Source of the DNA: an uncultured Oleiphilus sp.
GTDB taxonomy: Bacteria > Pseudomonadota > Gammaproteobacteria > Pseudomonadales > Oleiphilaceae
Assembly: GCA_913020045.1 (NCBI GenBank)
Contig: CAJWBE010000005.1
Span: 1-64,000, forward strand
DNA: 64,000 nt
Reading direction: 5' to 3'
The position numbers and the translations under genes were made by a program. Below are positions 8,703 through 18,064 of the stretch, in pieces. Positions within the stretch are counted from its first letter, which is position 1; each line of letters opens with the position of its first letter. The notes beneath the pieces are model-generated. The model was not told the origin of the DNA. It searched no databases and saw nothing but the letters and a program-made list of their open reading frames with translations.

Positions 8703-9755
8703 CTAACTTATACCCTGAGCAGAAAGCTGGATCTGTTCGCGATAAGCGCCGGGCGTAAAACCCGTCCACTTTTTAAAGGCTCGAGCGAAGGCGGCGGCCT
8801 CTGAGAATCCTAGCTGTTCAGCAATCTCTTGTATCGACAAGTCATGCTGGTCTAACAGGCGCTGAGCTCTGTCTCGACGAAGGCTGTCTTTAATTTCCTG
8901 AAAACTACTACCTTCGTCTTTCAGACGGCGCCTTACCGTGTGCGTGGTCATATGCAATTCGTCCGCGACCGCTTCAAAGCTCATATTTTCGAGCTCAGTT
9001 TGGACGCCTTGTCGATTTAGCAATAAACGCTTCACCTGCCCTGTCATGCTGTCATCTTCTCGAAACTGCGTCAGCAATGATTCAGGCGCGTGACTTAAAA
9101 ATGGCAGCAGCGTTTCAGGGTTCTGCTGCACTGGCAGCGCCAATAAATGACGACTGAAAACAACACTGTTTTCTGACTGAGAAAACGCATGTCGACATGG
9201 AAACATACTTGGGAATTCGTCTAGATAAGCAGGTTCAGCAAAACGGAAGTTAATGCGTTCAAGCATCATTGGTTTATCAATCAACCAGCAGGATAAGCGA
9301 ATCCAAATAACAAAAATCGAGGTGACGATAAACGACTCATCAAGCTGATGAGGGTTATCAAAATGGATTAGCAAGCGCGCTTCTGTGCCTGACTCTTTTA
9401 GCTCCAAGCTTAGATCGTCCGACACCAAACTAATGTAACGGGCACTGCGAAGCAACGAACGCCGCAAATTGCCTGAGGTAATGATGGCATGGCACATCAT
9501 CCCGAAGGTGCCAATTTTTAAAGGCCGCCCGAAGAAGCCACTAGACTCGTCACCCAGCATTAACCACAAGCCTCTCAGCAGCACGCCAAAGTCGTCGAGG
9601 CTAACGCGGTTTTTGCATTCGGGGTCAGCAAGCATCTCTTTTAAATAAGACAAGCCTGCTTCGTCGAGCAACTGCTCTATATTGATGTCTTGCCGAATCG
9701 TCGCCGCCAACGCGGAGCGAATTAGCTCGATCGGGACAGAGTGTTTCTTTTCCAT
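8703..9755 (-). CDS. AraC-family transcriptional regulator (OruR/ArgR-like architecture)
   Basis: The 350-residue regulator has an N-terminal arabinose-binding-like domain (about 20-210) of the type found in OruR and MmsR-like proteins, followed by a C-terminal AraC double helix-turn-helix (about 255-340). The HTH is intact: SFEAVADELHMTTHTVRRRLKDEG, with LSIQEIAEQLGFSEAAAFAR and KKWTGFTPGAYRE. It is the last gene of an operon with an RND adaptor and permease, and its first 34 bases overlap the end of the permease gene. That overlap implies translational coupling and suggests it controls the pump, probably together with its own expression. The ligand is unknown. Confidence 0.9.
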   Translation of the reverse strand: MEKKHSVPIELIRSALAATIRQDINIEQLLDEAGLSYLKEMLADPECKNRVSLDDFGVLLRGLWLMLGDESSGFFGRPLKIGTFGMMCHAIITSGNLRRSLLRSARYISLVSDDLSLELKESGTEARLLIHFDNPHQLDESFIVTSIFVIWIRLSCWLIDKPMMLERINFRFAEPAYLDEFPSMFPCRHAFSQSENSVVFSRHLLALPVQQNPETLLPFLSHAPESLLTQFREDDSMTGQVKRLLLNRQGVQTELENMSFEAVADELHMTTHTVRRRLKDEGSSFQEIKDSLRRDRAQRLLDQHDLSIQEIAEQLGFSEAAAFARAFKKWTGFTPGAYREQIQLSAQGIS

Positions 9756-12700
9756 AAGTCTTCAATGATTAGATAGTTAACCGGCACCAGAAAGAGTGTG
9801 ATCACGGTGGCAAACAAGATACCAAAACCCAAAGATACCGCCATTGGAATCAAAAACTGTGCTTGCGTCGATTGCTCAAACAACAGCGGCATTAAGCCTA
9901 GAAATGTCGTGAGCGATGTTAATACAACGGGTCGAAAACGTGATGCCGCGGCCGTCGAGACGGCTGTTAGCAAGTCGCCGCCTTTTGCTCTGCGCTTATT
10001 AATAAAGTCGACGAGTACGAGGCTATCGTTAACGACAATTCCAGTCAGCGCCAGCATTCCGAGTAAACTAATCAGCGTTAAGTCCATCCCCATTAGCCAA
10101 TGACCGCCAATCGCGCCTATGGCACCGAAAGGAATCACTAGCATCACGATAATTGGCTGGACATAGGATTTGAATGGAATCGCGAGCAAGCAATAAATAA
10201 CAAACGCCACAAAAAACAGCCCCCACTTTAAACTTCCAAAAGATTGACGCTGTTCGCGCGCTTCGCCCTGCATTTTATAGCTAATGCCAGAAAAAGTGCC
10301 GCTTGTTTGCTCATCGATAAAGACCTTTAGCTCGTCTTGTAGCACCAGCATATTTGTTTGTTGCTTATTGATATCCGCCGTTACACTGACGGTTCGCGTT
10401 AGGTTAATCCGCGTAATTCGCTCAGGACTAGTCGACGGGGACATTTTTACTAATAGGGATAGCGGCACTTGAGCGCCATCCGGTGTTTGCACAAGATAGT
10501 CCTCTAACGATTTGAGCGAGCGCCGCTCCGTCAATGGATAACGCAACATAACGCGAACGTCGTCGCGACCTCGCTGAATACGCTGTACTTCAAGGCCATA
10601 AAACGCTTCACGTACTTGTGTCGCAATATCACTGCGAGTAAAACCGAGTGCGTAAGCACTGGGACTCAGTTCAAGCTCAATAGTCTGCTTGCCGTCTGAA
10701 AAGCTATCCGAAATATCAAATACGCTAGGGTACGTCTGCAGCTTTGCTTTAATTTGTTCTGCCAAAGCAGATAGCGATTCGAAATCTTGGCCCCGCAGCT
10801 CGATATCGATGGGGTCACTCACACGCCCTATTTCAGCACGATAAGTCAGGCTATCTGAACCGGGTACTTGACCCACTAGTCGACGCCATTCATTGACTAA
10901 CTCGCGACTCGTGATATCACTAGCCCGCTCTTCTGGTGAAATAATTTCGAATATCACTCGACCCGTCTCACCACTCGAGCTTGTCAGTATGTTCTTAACG
11001 ACGCTAACGCTTTCACCCGTATCGGAGTCCACTTCTTTATACTTTTGTTGAAGGGTCGCTGCTGCGTCAAACATCTCGAGAACATACTGGTCCGTTACCT
11101 CAAAAGGCGTGCCGGTTGGCATTGTGAGTGTCGCACGCGCCAATTCACTTTGGACTTTTGGGAAGAAAATAAACTTCATCCAACCGGAACTCAGCAAGGC
11201 CTGCAATACTATCAAAAGGCCTAGGGCGCAAGCCAAAAACACATACCGATGCGCTAGTACTTTTGTTAGTGCCGGCTGATAGTAGTACAACACAGCGCGT
11301 TCAAAGCGATCAGCAAAGCCCTGTTGCCATCGTTCAAAACCTCCGTTCTGGCTCCTTAGCTTCAGATGCTTAAGGTGGGCAGGCAAGACCAGTTTTGACT
11401 CGATGAGAGAGAATAGCAAAATCGGAATTACGACAACTGGAATCGCTGCAAATAACTGTCCCCTCACGCCATCAATGAAAGCAATCGGCAAAAACGCTGC
11501 AACCGTTGTCAGAATACCAAAGGTCACTGGCACCGCGACTTCCTGCGTTCCCTCCACCACAGCCTTAAAGCTGTCGTCTGTTCGTCGCAGGTGGCTGTAG
11601 ATATTCTCGCCGGTCACAATGGCATCGTCGACGACAATCCCTAGAATCACGATAAAGCCGAAAAGACTGATCACGTTTAAGGTAATACCAAATACCGGCA
11701 TTAATAAGAAAGCGCCCATGAACGAAACGGGAATGCCAATACAGACCCAAAATGCAATCGCAGGCCTTAAGAATAACGCCAGTAACAACATGACCAAAAT
11801 ACCACCCTGAATGGCGTTATTGGTCAGCGTATTCAAACGTTTTTTTACTATTTTAGAGCGGTCACGCCAAGGCGTTAAAGTGACCGCAGAGGAGGTTTTC
11901 TGCTTAGCTTCCAAAAACTCTCTAACTGTATTAGCCACCTCAATCGCACTTTCATTGCCCACACGATAGACATCCACCAAGGCAGCAGGTTTGCCATTGA
12001 AGCGAGTCATCACAGTATCTTCGACGAATCCGTCATTGATCTGGGCTATCTGTTCTAATCTAATTTGCGCGCCGTCACCCGCTTGTACTACTACAATGCG
12101 CTTAAACTCGTCGGCAGAATAGGCTCGACCCGAAGACCTCAACAGTATTTCGCCACCAGAGGTTCTTAGGCTACCAGCAGAAATATCGCGCGAACTGGTA
12201 CTGATGGCACTCGCCACTTGTGCCATCGACAAGCCATACTTTCTTAGGCTTTGTTCGCTTAGTTCAATGCTGACTTCGTAGTCTCTCACGCCATCTAGTT
12301 CAACTTGAGAAACGCCATCTAATGCCAGGATCTGGTCGCGTAACCGCTCCGCTTCATTGCGAATTTCGCGTTCGGTTAAATCACCGGACACAGCGACACT
12401 AATGACTTCTCGCTTTCGTGTCGCCAGCGACACGACTGGGCGCTCGGCGTCCGCAGGTAAGGTGTTAATGGCATCTACACGGTTTTTAATTTGTGCGAGC
12501 ATGTCTTGAGGGTCATAGCCGTCAATCAGCGTGACTAAGACTTGTCCAGAATTTTCAAAGGAACGACTCGTCAACACGTCAATGCCTTCTAGGTCTTGTA
12601 TCGCTTCTTCTAGTTTGACACTGACGCCGGTCTCGATGTCTTCAGGGAGCGTGCCTGGAACGGCTACATTTATCGTAATTGCGCGAGGTTCAATGCTCGG

Positions 12701-12808
12701 AAACACCTCAAGAGGAATATTAAACTTCAAAGATCCCAAGCCCAACGCCAACAGCGTTAGCATCAACAAGTTCGCTGCAACATCGTTTTTTGCAAACCAA
12801 TGAATCAA
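9722..12808 (-). CDS. RND-family efflux permease (HAE1/AcrB-like inner-membrane subunit)
   Basis: The 1028-residue protein has the usual two-fold repeat: MIHWFAKNDVAANLLM as first membrane helix, a large periplasmic loop, helices 2-6 around 330-460, a second loop, and a final helix set from about 865. TM4 carries the proton-relay pair in GIVVDDAIVTGENI. It should export substrates using proton flow in a tripartite complex with the adaptor encoded just upstream; no outer-membrane channel gene is present in this window. Translation appears to begin at TTG (12808), overlapping the adaptor stop as TTGA, with an AAGG site about 10 bases upstream. There is no better ATG, and the N-terminus matches family members from this TTG. 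Confidence 0.93.
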   Translation of the reverse strand: MIHWFAKNDVAANLLMLTLLALGLGSLKFNIPLEVFPSIEPRAITINVAVPGTLPEDIETGVSVKLEEAIQDLEGIDVLTSRSFENSGQVLVTLIDGYDPQDMLAQIKNRVDAINTLPADAERPVVSLATRKREVISVAVSGDLTEREIRNEAERLRDQILALDGVSQVELDGVRDYEVSIELSEQSLRKYGLSMAQVASAISTSSRDISAGSLRTSGGEILLRSSGRAYSADEFKRIVVVQAGDGAQIRLEQIAQINDGFVEDTVMTRFNGKPAALVDVYRVGNESAIEVANTVREFLEAKQKTSSAVTLTPWRDRSKIVKKRLNTLTNNAIQGGILVMLLLALFLRPAIAFWVCIGIPVSFMGAFLLMPVFGITLNVISLFGFIVILGIVVDDAIVTGENIYSHLRRTDDSFKAVVEGTQEVAVPVTFGILTTVAAFLPIAFIDGVRGQLFAAIPVVVIPILLFSLIESKLVLPAHLKHLKLRSQNGGFERWQQGFADRFERAVLYYYQPALTKVLAHRYVFLACALGLLIVLQALLSSGWMKFIFFPKVQSELARATLTMPTGTPFEVTDQYVLEMFDAAATLQQKYKEVDSDTGESVSVVKNILTSSSGETGRVIFEIISPEERASDITSRELVNEWRRLVGQVPGSDSLTYRAEIGRVSDPIDIELRGQDFESLSALAEQIKAKLQTYPSVFDISDSFSDGKQTIELELSPSAYALGFTRSDIATQVREAFYGLEVQRIQRGRDDVRVMLRYPLTERRSLKSLEDYLVQTPDGAQVPLSLLVKMSPSTSPERITRINLTRTVSVTADINKQQTNMLVLQDELKVFIDEQTSGTFSGISYKMQGEAREQRQSFGSLKWGLFFVAFVIYCLLAIPFKSYVQPIIVMLVIPFGAIGAIGGHWLMGMDLTLISLLGMLALTGIVVNDSLVLVDFINKRRAKGGDLLTAVSTAAASRFRPVVLTSLTTFLGLMPLLFEQSTQAQFLIPMAVSLGFGILFATVITLFLVPVNYLIIEDLWKRNTLSRSS

Positions 12809-14034
12809 AGCGCAGCACCTTTTTTGCTTACATCACCGCTATCTCGCGGCGCAGATAAGTCGGCGTCATTAAGGCTCGACTTCGTGCGCACGGGCGTGCC
12901 ACTGGAAACCTGCCCTAGAGAGGTCGTGATCAACTCGTCACCTTCATTAACGCCCTTACCCAAAATACTTACCTCACCAGCCGCCCAAACTATCTCGACC
13001 TCTCGTCGTTGCAACAACCCTTCTTCAACAACATAAATATAACGCCCCTGGTAAATAGTTGAACTTGGGACGGTGATTACATCCTCTAAACGCTTACCGA
13101 CGATGTCCGCCTCCAAGTATTGGCCAAGCGCTAGAGGGTGCCTGTCAACGGAGTTAACGGTCGTTCGGGAGAACGGGTCAACTATTTCAGCGACCAAATA
13201 AAGCTGCTGCGTCGCACTATCAATGGCCGCCTCCGAACGGATGACTTGTCCCTCCCATACTTGAGCCGGTTTCAGAAGCCCGTTAGTAAAGCGTACGATG
13301 CTTCCGTCACGCGTTGGTCCACTGATGCTCTCTGGTACGGTCAGATATTGCAGAGCAGCGCTGGGGACTGCCAGCCTGACCTCTGCGGCAGAGGTATCAT
13401 AGCCACTCGCTAACAATAAACCAGGATTGACAACACTTCCTTTCTCGACAAAGGTGCTTTGAATGCGACCAGAAAATGTTGCGCGAACTTGGCACCGCTC
13501 AAGATCAAGCCGAGCTTTTTTTAGGCGTGCTTGGGCTGTTTTAAGATTCTCTTGTGAGGCCTTAAGTTGCGGCCTACGCAATGTGAAATCACTCCCTTCA
13601 ATCGACCCTTTTCTTGAGTTCCAGTCGCGCAAAGCCTGCTCCGAACGAGCCTTCTCTTCGGCTAACGCAAGCTCTGAATTGGCGAGATTTCCCAAGGCCT
13701 CTTGTAGGGCCAATTCGTAGTCACTCGTATCCAACGATAACAAAATATCGCCTTCGGACACGCGCCCGCCGGCCTTAAATTCTGGAGAAACCTGACGAAC
13801 TTGCCCACTCACCAAGGCGTTCAACTCGCTTCGATGCTTTGCTTGCACCACACCAAAGGACTCGACCATCAACTCGAAAGGCTGCGGCGTTAAGACTTGA
13901 GTTTGAACCAGCATTGAAGGTTTTTCAGTAGGCTTACCTGTTGACGCTTCGGGTTTAGATGTCTTGATCCAGTAGGCGGCCAAAACAAATAGCATAAGAC
14001 AAGAGATAGGAACGATTATTCTTTTGAAAGGCAT
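12805..14034 (-). CDS. RND efflux periplasmic adaptor (membrane fusion protein)
   Basis: The 409-residue adaptor has an N-terminal signal-anchor helix (residues 4-22), a lipoyl-like half (ELNALVSGQVRQVSPEFKAGGRVSEGDIL), a long alpha-hairpin around 105-190 rich in Ala, Glu and Lys, and the second lipoyl half (CQVRATFSGRIQSTFVEKGSVVNPG). A beta-barrel and membrane-proximal domain close it. The cysteine at residue 12 lies inside a hydrophobic helix and is not a convincing lipobox. It would bridge the permease and an outer-membrane channel encoded elsewhere. It is first in the operon and overlaps the permease start by four bases. Confidence 0.92.
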   Translation of the reverse strand: MPFKRIIVPISCLMLFVLAAYWIKTSKPEASTGKPTEKPSMLVQTQVLTPQPFELMVESFGVVQAKHRSELNALVSGQVRQVSPEFKAGGRVSEGDILLSLDTSDYELALQEALGNLANSELALAEEKARSEQALRDWNSRKGSIEGSDFTLRRPQLKASQENLKTAQARLKKARLDLERCQVRATFSGRIQSTFVEKGSVVNPGLLLASGYDTSAAEVRLAVPSAALQYLTVPESISGPTRDGSIVRFTNGLLKPAQVWEGQVIRSEAAIDSATQQLYLVAEIVDPFSRTTVNSVDRHPLALGQYLEADIVGKRLEDVITVPSSTIYQGRYIYVVEEGLLQRREVEIVWAAGEVSILGKGVNEGDELITTSLGQVSSGTPVRTKSSLNDADLSAPRDSGDVSKKGAAL

Positions 14035-14223
14035 GATTGAGTTATCGATACATCATAGTTAGGTTAGCGAAGACTATATCTCGAACCCAGTTTGATAAAC
14101 AGCCGCTAGACAGAAAATTCATAGCGTTTTACACTAATTACTGTGTGATCAAATGGATATATCAGCAGTCGCAGAACTACCCGCGAACCCGTTTATTTAC
14201 GCTTACCAAGGGAACCAATAATA

Positions 14224-14505
14224 ATGAACCCTAACGCCCGAAAAACGATTATCGCTTCTGCCCTGCTAGCCACCCTTGTTGGCTCGTATTTGCAGGTTTC
14301 AAAGGATGCGCGCGAGCTGGCCGCCCCTAAAGTTTTATCCGATGAGGCAAAACGCTCAGCGTCAACTAGTTCCGAAATTCCAATGCGCTCAACAGCCGAC
14401 CAAGCGGCGCTAACCTCGACCGAAGCCGACACTAACATGCCTCAAAACCCTAAAATTCAGGCGTCAAAAGATGCCTCAAGAGAAGCTAGCTTAGCTACCC
14501 AATAA
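14224..14505 (+). CDS. Possible small secreted protein, unrecognised
   Basis: This is a 93-residue frame with an N-terminal stretch (RKTIIASALLATLVGSYLQV) that could act as a signal or anchor, followed by a polar, Ser/Ala/Glu-rich tail without evident fold. AAGGGAA lies about nine bases before the ATG. It starts 189 bases from the divergent adaptor gene, so the two could share a regulatory region. I recognise no family. The competing minus-strand frame looks worse. It could be spurious; the signal-like N-terminus and ribosome binding site are the only support. Confidence 0.35.
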   Translation: MNPNARKTIIASALLATLVGSYLQVSKDARELAAPKVLSDEAKRSASTSSEIPMRSTADQAALTSTEADTNMPQNPKIQASKDASREASLATQ

Positions 14506-15002
14506 ACTCGGAAAACAAAGCGCTAGACAGGCAGTTAGACGATTTAGTCCATCCAACAGATAGATAGCTCAGAAACAGACAGCTCAGAGAAAAAATGGAC
14601 TATCATCGAAAAAGCCTAAAACCAGAATATCGCATCCCCCTATTAAGCGTTCATCCCAAAGGTAGAATGCTTGATAAGAAATGCCAAGAGCGCGCTAGCG
14701 TTTAAAGCCAAATCAATTCTTCAGTCCTGACGCATTTTCGTTATTAAATACTCGACTAATCTCTGCCGTCATTTGCACTAATCACTTAATACCGCCTTAG
14801 CATCAGCATTTATTGCGTAAACCTCAAATAACGACGTTAGCACTTAGTTGCCGGTAGTAAATATTAGGGCAGTATGCAGTTCACAAAGCATTTCACGCTA
14901 AGAAGAGAAAGAAAGTGCAGACAATTTTCTCTTAAGACTAGACAGTACAAATCGCGGGGAGCTATATTCTTTTGCTAATTACAATAATTAAGGCAATTAC
15001 TC
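14506..15002. other. Intergenic stretch, nothing recognised
   Basis: About 500 bases hold no convincing ORF, tRNA or terminator. Short imperfect repeats (AGCTCAGA twice near 14567-14590) are visible. The last hundred bases before 15003 should contain the promoter of the AraC-like gene, but I cannot assign boxes with confidence. Confidence 0.4.
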
Positions 15003-15734
15003 ATGACGACAGCTACAGCCGCCAACTATCATGTGCTATCTATTATAGATGCATGCGACAGGCTAGGCTTAGATCGCGCACGGTTACTTGAAGAGTCGGG
15101 TATTCGTCAAGAGTCGCTCAAGCAACCATATGACAGACAAAGTGGCAACACGCTATTACGACTATGGCGCAGCGCAGAGACGAGTTCTGGCGACCCCCTC
15201 CTGGCGCTTCGCATAGGAATGAACGGTTCCTCGCTGCATCGCTCTATGCTTACGACAGTCATCGAAACTAGCCCAACACTAGAACGAGCGTTATTCCATG
15301 CGATGCGTTATCAGCACCTTACTCAAAGTATTGTGACGTCAGCGTTGTCCTGGGACTGCGAACAATCGCTAGGGAAAATAGAAGCAAGTTCCACAGTATA
15401 TTCATTGGAGCAAGTAAGACCTCAAATTGAGCGCCAATTTGCATTTTTCATTGCGGAAGCAAAGAACTTATCAGCTCGTTCTGCAAGCTCTGCGTTCAGT
15501 CGGCAAGTGCATTTCACGTTTGCACCTCAAGCTGCGGTTTCTGAGTATGAGCGCCTATTGGGGTGCGAGGTTAAATTTTTTCAGCAAAGAAACCAGCTAG
15601 TATTCGACAGAAGCATCATCAAACTAAAAAACTTTTGTGGCAGTCAAGATACTCAGGCAAGCCTCATCGAATTACTCGATCAGCATGTCGACTTATTGAA
15701 GTATGGCAGGGAGCTTGAGCCAGTATCGGCATAA
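15003..15734 (+). CDS. AraC-type ligand-binding domain protein lacking the DNA-binding domain
   Basis: The 243-residue protein matches the N-terminal domain of OruR/ArgR-like AraC regulators: DACDRLGLDRARLLEESGI at the start, LRLWRSAETSSGDPLLALRIG, and the conserved end HFTFAPQAAVSEYERLLGCEVKFFQQRNQLVF (shown here as pieces 164-183 and on to about 205). Full-length members continue with about 100 residues of double helix-turn-helix. Here the frame stops at EPVSA, and no HTH-like sequence appears in any frame of the next 190 bases. Either a deletion removed the DNA-binding part or the protein works as a stand-alone sensor. Its start is the ATG at 15003. Confidence 0.7.
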   Translation: MTTATAANYHVLSIIDACDRLGLDRARLLEESGIRQESLKQPYDRQSGNTLLRLWRSAETSSGDPLLALRIGMNGSSLHRSMLTTVIETSPTLERALFHAMRYQHLTQSIVTSALSWDCEQSLGKIEASSTVYSLEQVRPQIERQFAFFIAEAKNLSARSASSAFSRQVHFTFAPQAAVSEYERLLGCEVKFFQQRNQLVFDRSIIKLKNFCGSQDTQASLIELLDQHVDLLKYGRELEPVSA

Positions 15735-15926
15735 TGATCTTAGAATTGCTTTACAGTGCATGCCAAAAACTAACAGCATTTGGGGTTTGGCTAACAGCAA
15801 GCGAAACGACCAAAGGAAGTTTGCTCACTAGACTAGACCTTACCAAGGTGAAAGGATCTCAGAGGAGGAGTAACTAGAGCGCTATGCAGACGATAACGCT
15901 AAATCAAATAGGCAATAGCCGTTAGC

Positions 15927-16640
15927 TTAAAACCAGGACCAATCAACGCGATACTCTGTCGTTAGCGTAAGCGCGTCCGTCTCAGTGCCTCCCATTGCAT
16001 AACGATCTAGGTCAAAACGAGTGCGCCAGCGATCGTTGATTTTATAACTCAACCCCACACCAAAGTACTCGTCATAGCCTCTGTTGTTGACCTCTGATCC
16101 GCTTCTTTTATCAGGCAGAGTAGTGTAGCCGGAAGCAATAAACGTATTCTGTACTTCGCCATCCCACGCTGTCATCCCAAATCGAGCTAGCCATTCAAAC
16201 CCCTCATAATCGCCTATCTGTTGGCGGTACTGAACTTGAGCTGAAATGCCTTTCAGCGTTACTCTCGCTTCCAATGAACTTTGATCAAAAGTGCCAACAA
16301 TATCATTGGTCGTATAGACGGCTCCCGTTTCGCCAAAATCTATAAATGCCAACTCAAAATCGAAAGATTCATTAGGAGAAACCCCAACAAAATAACGGTA
16401 GCCATACGCGGAATCATCAAACTCAACTCTTCGCTGACCGTAACTTGTGCCGCCAATAGAGCGAGAATTAAATCGTCTATCATGAGTAAGTTTAAGGTCT
16501 TCGACAGAAACATATTCTGTCTTGGAGCTGAGCAGAGATACACCAACGTACCAGGTATTTTTTGTACTTGTCGCATGGGTAGGAGAAGCGAAAATACACA
16601 CCACCAAAGCCAGCACTTTTACTAGAGGAACGTACCTCAC
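15927..16640 (-). CDS. Outer-membrane beta-barrel protein (OmpA-barrel/porin-like)
   Basis: This is a protein of about 237 residues with a signal peptide (VKVLALVVCIFASPTHA, cleavage near residue 23) and a mature part of alternating polar/aromatic strands such as NTWYVGVSLLSSK, FDFELAFIDFG, FGVGLSYKINDRWRTRFDLDRY. It ends in tryptophan-phenylalanine (VDWSWF), the C-terminal signal for BAM-dependent barrel assembly. I prefer the GTG at 16640 because an AGGAG site lies exactly seven bases upstream; the TTG two codons earlier would be one base from that site. It stands alone. The role is unknown; small eight-stranded barrels include adhesion and stability proteins. Confidence 0.75.
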   Translation of the reverse strand: MRYVPLVKVLALVVCIFASPTHATSTKNTWYVGVSLLSSKTEYVSVEDLKLTHDRRFNSRSIGGTSYGQRRVEFDDSAYGYRYFVGVSPNESFDFELAFIDFGETGAVYTTNDIVGTFDQSSLEARVTLKGISAQVQYRQQIGDYEGFEWLARFGMTAWDGEVQNTFIASGYTTLPDKRSGSEVNNRGYDEYFGVGLSYKINDRWRTRFDLDRYAMGGTETDALTLTTEYRVDWSWF

Positions 16641-16723
16641 TTTCAAACTCCTAATATGATCAAGCGCGTAAGTATAACGACTTGAATTAACGAAAAACGT
16701 GCACTAATCCATGAATGATTCGT

Positions 16724-18061
16724 TTAAGGGTAACGCTTACTATCAGCACGCAAATTCGCTTCACGCAGTGACGCCAGTTTCTCTGAGATCTTTAGCTCTA
16801 GTCCGCGGCCAACCGGCTCATAATAGGTTGTGCCATGCATTTCTTTTGGAAAGTAACACTCGCCAGCAGAAAAGGCATTTGGCTCGTCATGCGAGTATCG
16901 ATAGTCCAGGCCCATACCCTGCTCTTTCATGAGCTCTGTCGGGGCGTTTCTTAAATGCATAGGCACATCATAATCGCGACCGTTTTTGACATCTTTAACA
17001 CAGCTATTGTAGGCGTTATAAGTTGCATTGCTTTTTGCCGACACCGCAAGATACACAACTGCCTGAGCAAGCGACAGTTCACCTTCTGGAGAACCAAGCC
17101 GCTCTAAAACATCCCAAGCCGTCATAGCGAGAGACAATGCCCGAGGATCTGCATTTCCAACATCTTCACTTGCCATCCTTACCAAGCGTCTCGCGATATA
17201 TAAGGGGTCACACCCTCCGTCTAGCATACGAACAAACCAATACAAGGCCGCATCAGGGTCAGAACCGCGCACTGACTTATGTAAGGCAGAGATCTGCTCA
17301 TAAAAACTATCGCCCCCTTTATCAAATCGCTTTAGGGAGCCCTGCATTACCTCTTCTATTTCCAAGGTGCTTACGTGACTCAGTCCTTCCTGGTCAGGAG
17401 CAAGATCGATGGCTAGCTCAAGCAGGTTTAAACAGCGACGAGCATCGCCATCGGCGGCTCGACTCAGCAGTTTCAACGCATCTGGGGCTAGCGTAATGCG
17501 GCGCCCCGGAAATCCTTTTTCATGCTCCACAGCAGAGAGAATGACTCGCGCCAACTCGTCTTCACTCAACCGCTTCAAGACATAAACTCGTGCCCGCGAT
17601 AACAAAGCATTGTTGAGTTCGAAAGAGGGGTTCTCGGTTGTCGCCCCCACGAACACGATACTGCCATCCTCTACATAAGGTAAAAACGCATCCTGTTGAG
17701 ATTTATTGAAACGGTGCACCTCGTCGACAAACAAAATTGTCTCACGCCCGGTCTGCTGCTTGAACATAATGGCTTCATCAACCGCAGCTCGTATATCTTT
17801 TACACCACTTAAAACCGCTGAGAGAGCTTTAAAATGAACATCGAAGGTGGTTGCGAGGAGGTTTGCAAACGTAGTTTTTCCCACGCCCGGCGGCCCCCAC
17901 AAAATCATTGAGTGCAAAACCGACTTGTCCAAAGCCACAGCTAAAGGACGACCGGGCCCCAAAATGTGTTGCTGCCCGATATAGTCCTCAAACTGCGCCG
18001 GCCGAACTCGGGCAGCGAGAGGTTGATAACTAGGCTTTACATCAAACAATGAAGCGGCCAC
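16724..18061 (-). CDS. rarA: Replication-associated recombination protein A (AAA+ ATPase)
   Basis: The 445-residue AAA+ ATPase of the RarA/MgsA/WRNIP1 family acts at stalled replication forks. The Walker A motif is GPPGVGKT at 56-63. The Walker B and sensor region reads LFVDEVHRFNKSQQDAFLP, then FVGATTENPSFELNNALLSRA. The C-terminal tetramerisation region includes DPDAALYWFVRMLDGGCDP and the conserved end around YSHDEPNAF. Translation starts at a GTG three bases past the lolA stop, so the two are cotranscribed. The lolA-rarA pair is a common gammaproteobacterial arrangement, usually downstream of ftsK as here. Confidence 0.95.
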   Translation of the reverse strand: MAASLFDVKPSYQPLAARVRPAQFEDYIGQQHILGPGRPLAVALDKSVLHSMILWGPPGVGKTTFANLLATTFDVHFKALSAVLSGVKDIRAAVDEAIMFKQQTGRETILFVDEVHRFNKSQQDAFLPYVEDGSIVFVGATTENPSFELNNALLSRARVYVLKRLSEDELARVILSAVEHEKGFPGRRITLAPDALKLLSRAADGDARRCLNLLELAIDLAPDQEGLSHVSTLEIEEVMQGSLKRFDKGGDSFYEQISALHKSVRGSDPDAALYWFVRMLDGGCDPLYIARRLVRMASEDVGNADPRALSLAMTAWDVLERLGSPEGELSLAQAVVYLAVSAKSNATYNAYNSCVKDVKNGRDYDVPMHLRNAPTELMKEQGMGLDYRYSHDEPNAFSAGECYFPKEMHGTTYYEPVGRGLELKISEKLASLREANLRADSKRYP

Positions 18062-18064
18062 TGA

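Noticed and set aside
14037-14438. Open frames on both strands overlapping the 93-residue candidate
   Set aside because: Neither has a ribosome binding site or protein-like composition better than the plus-strand frame starting at 14224.
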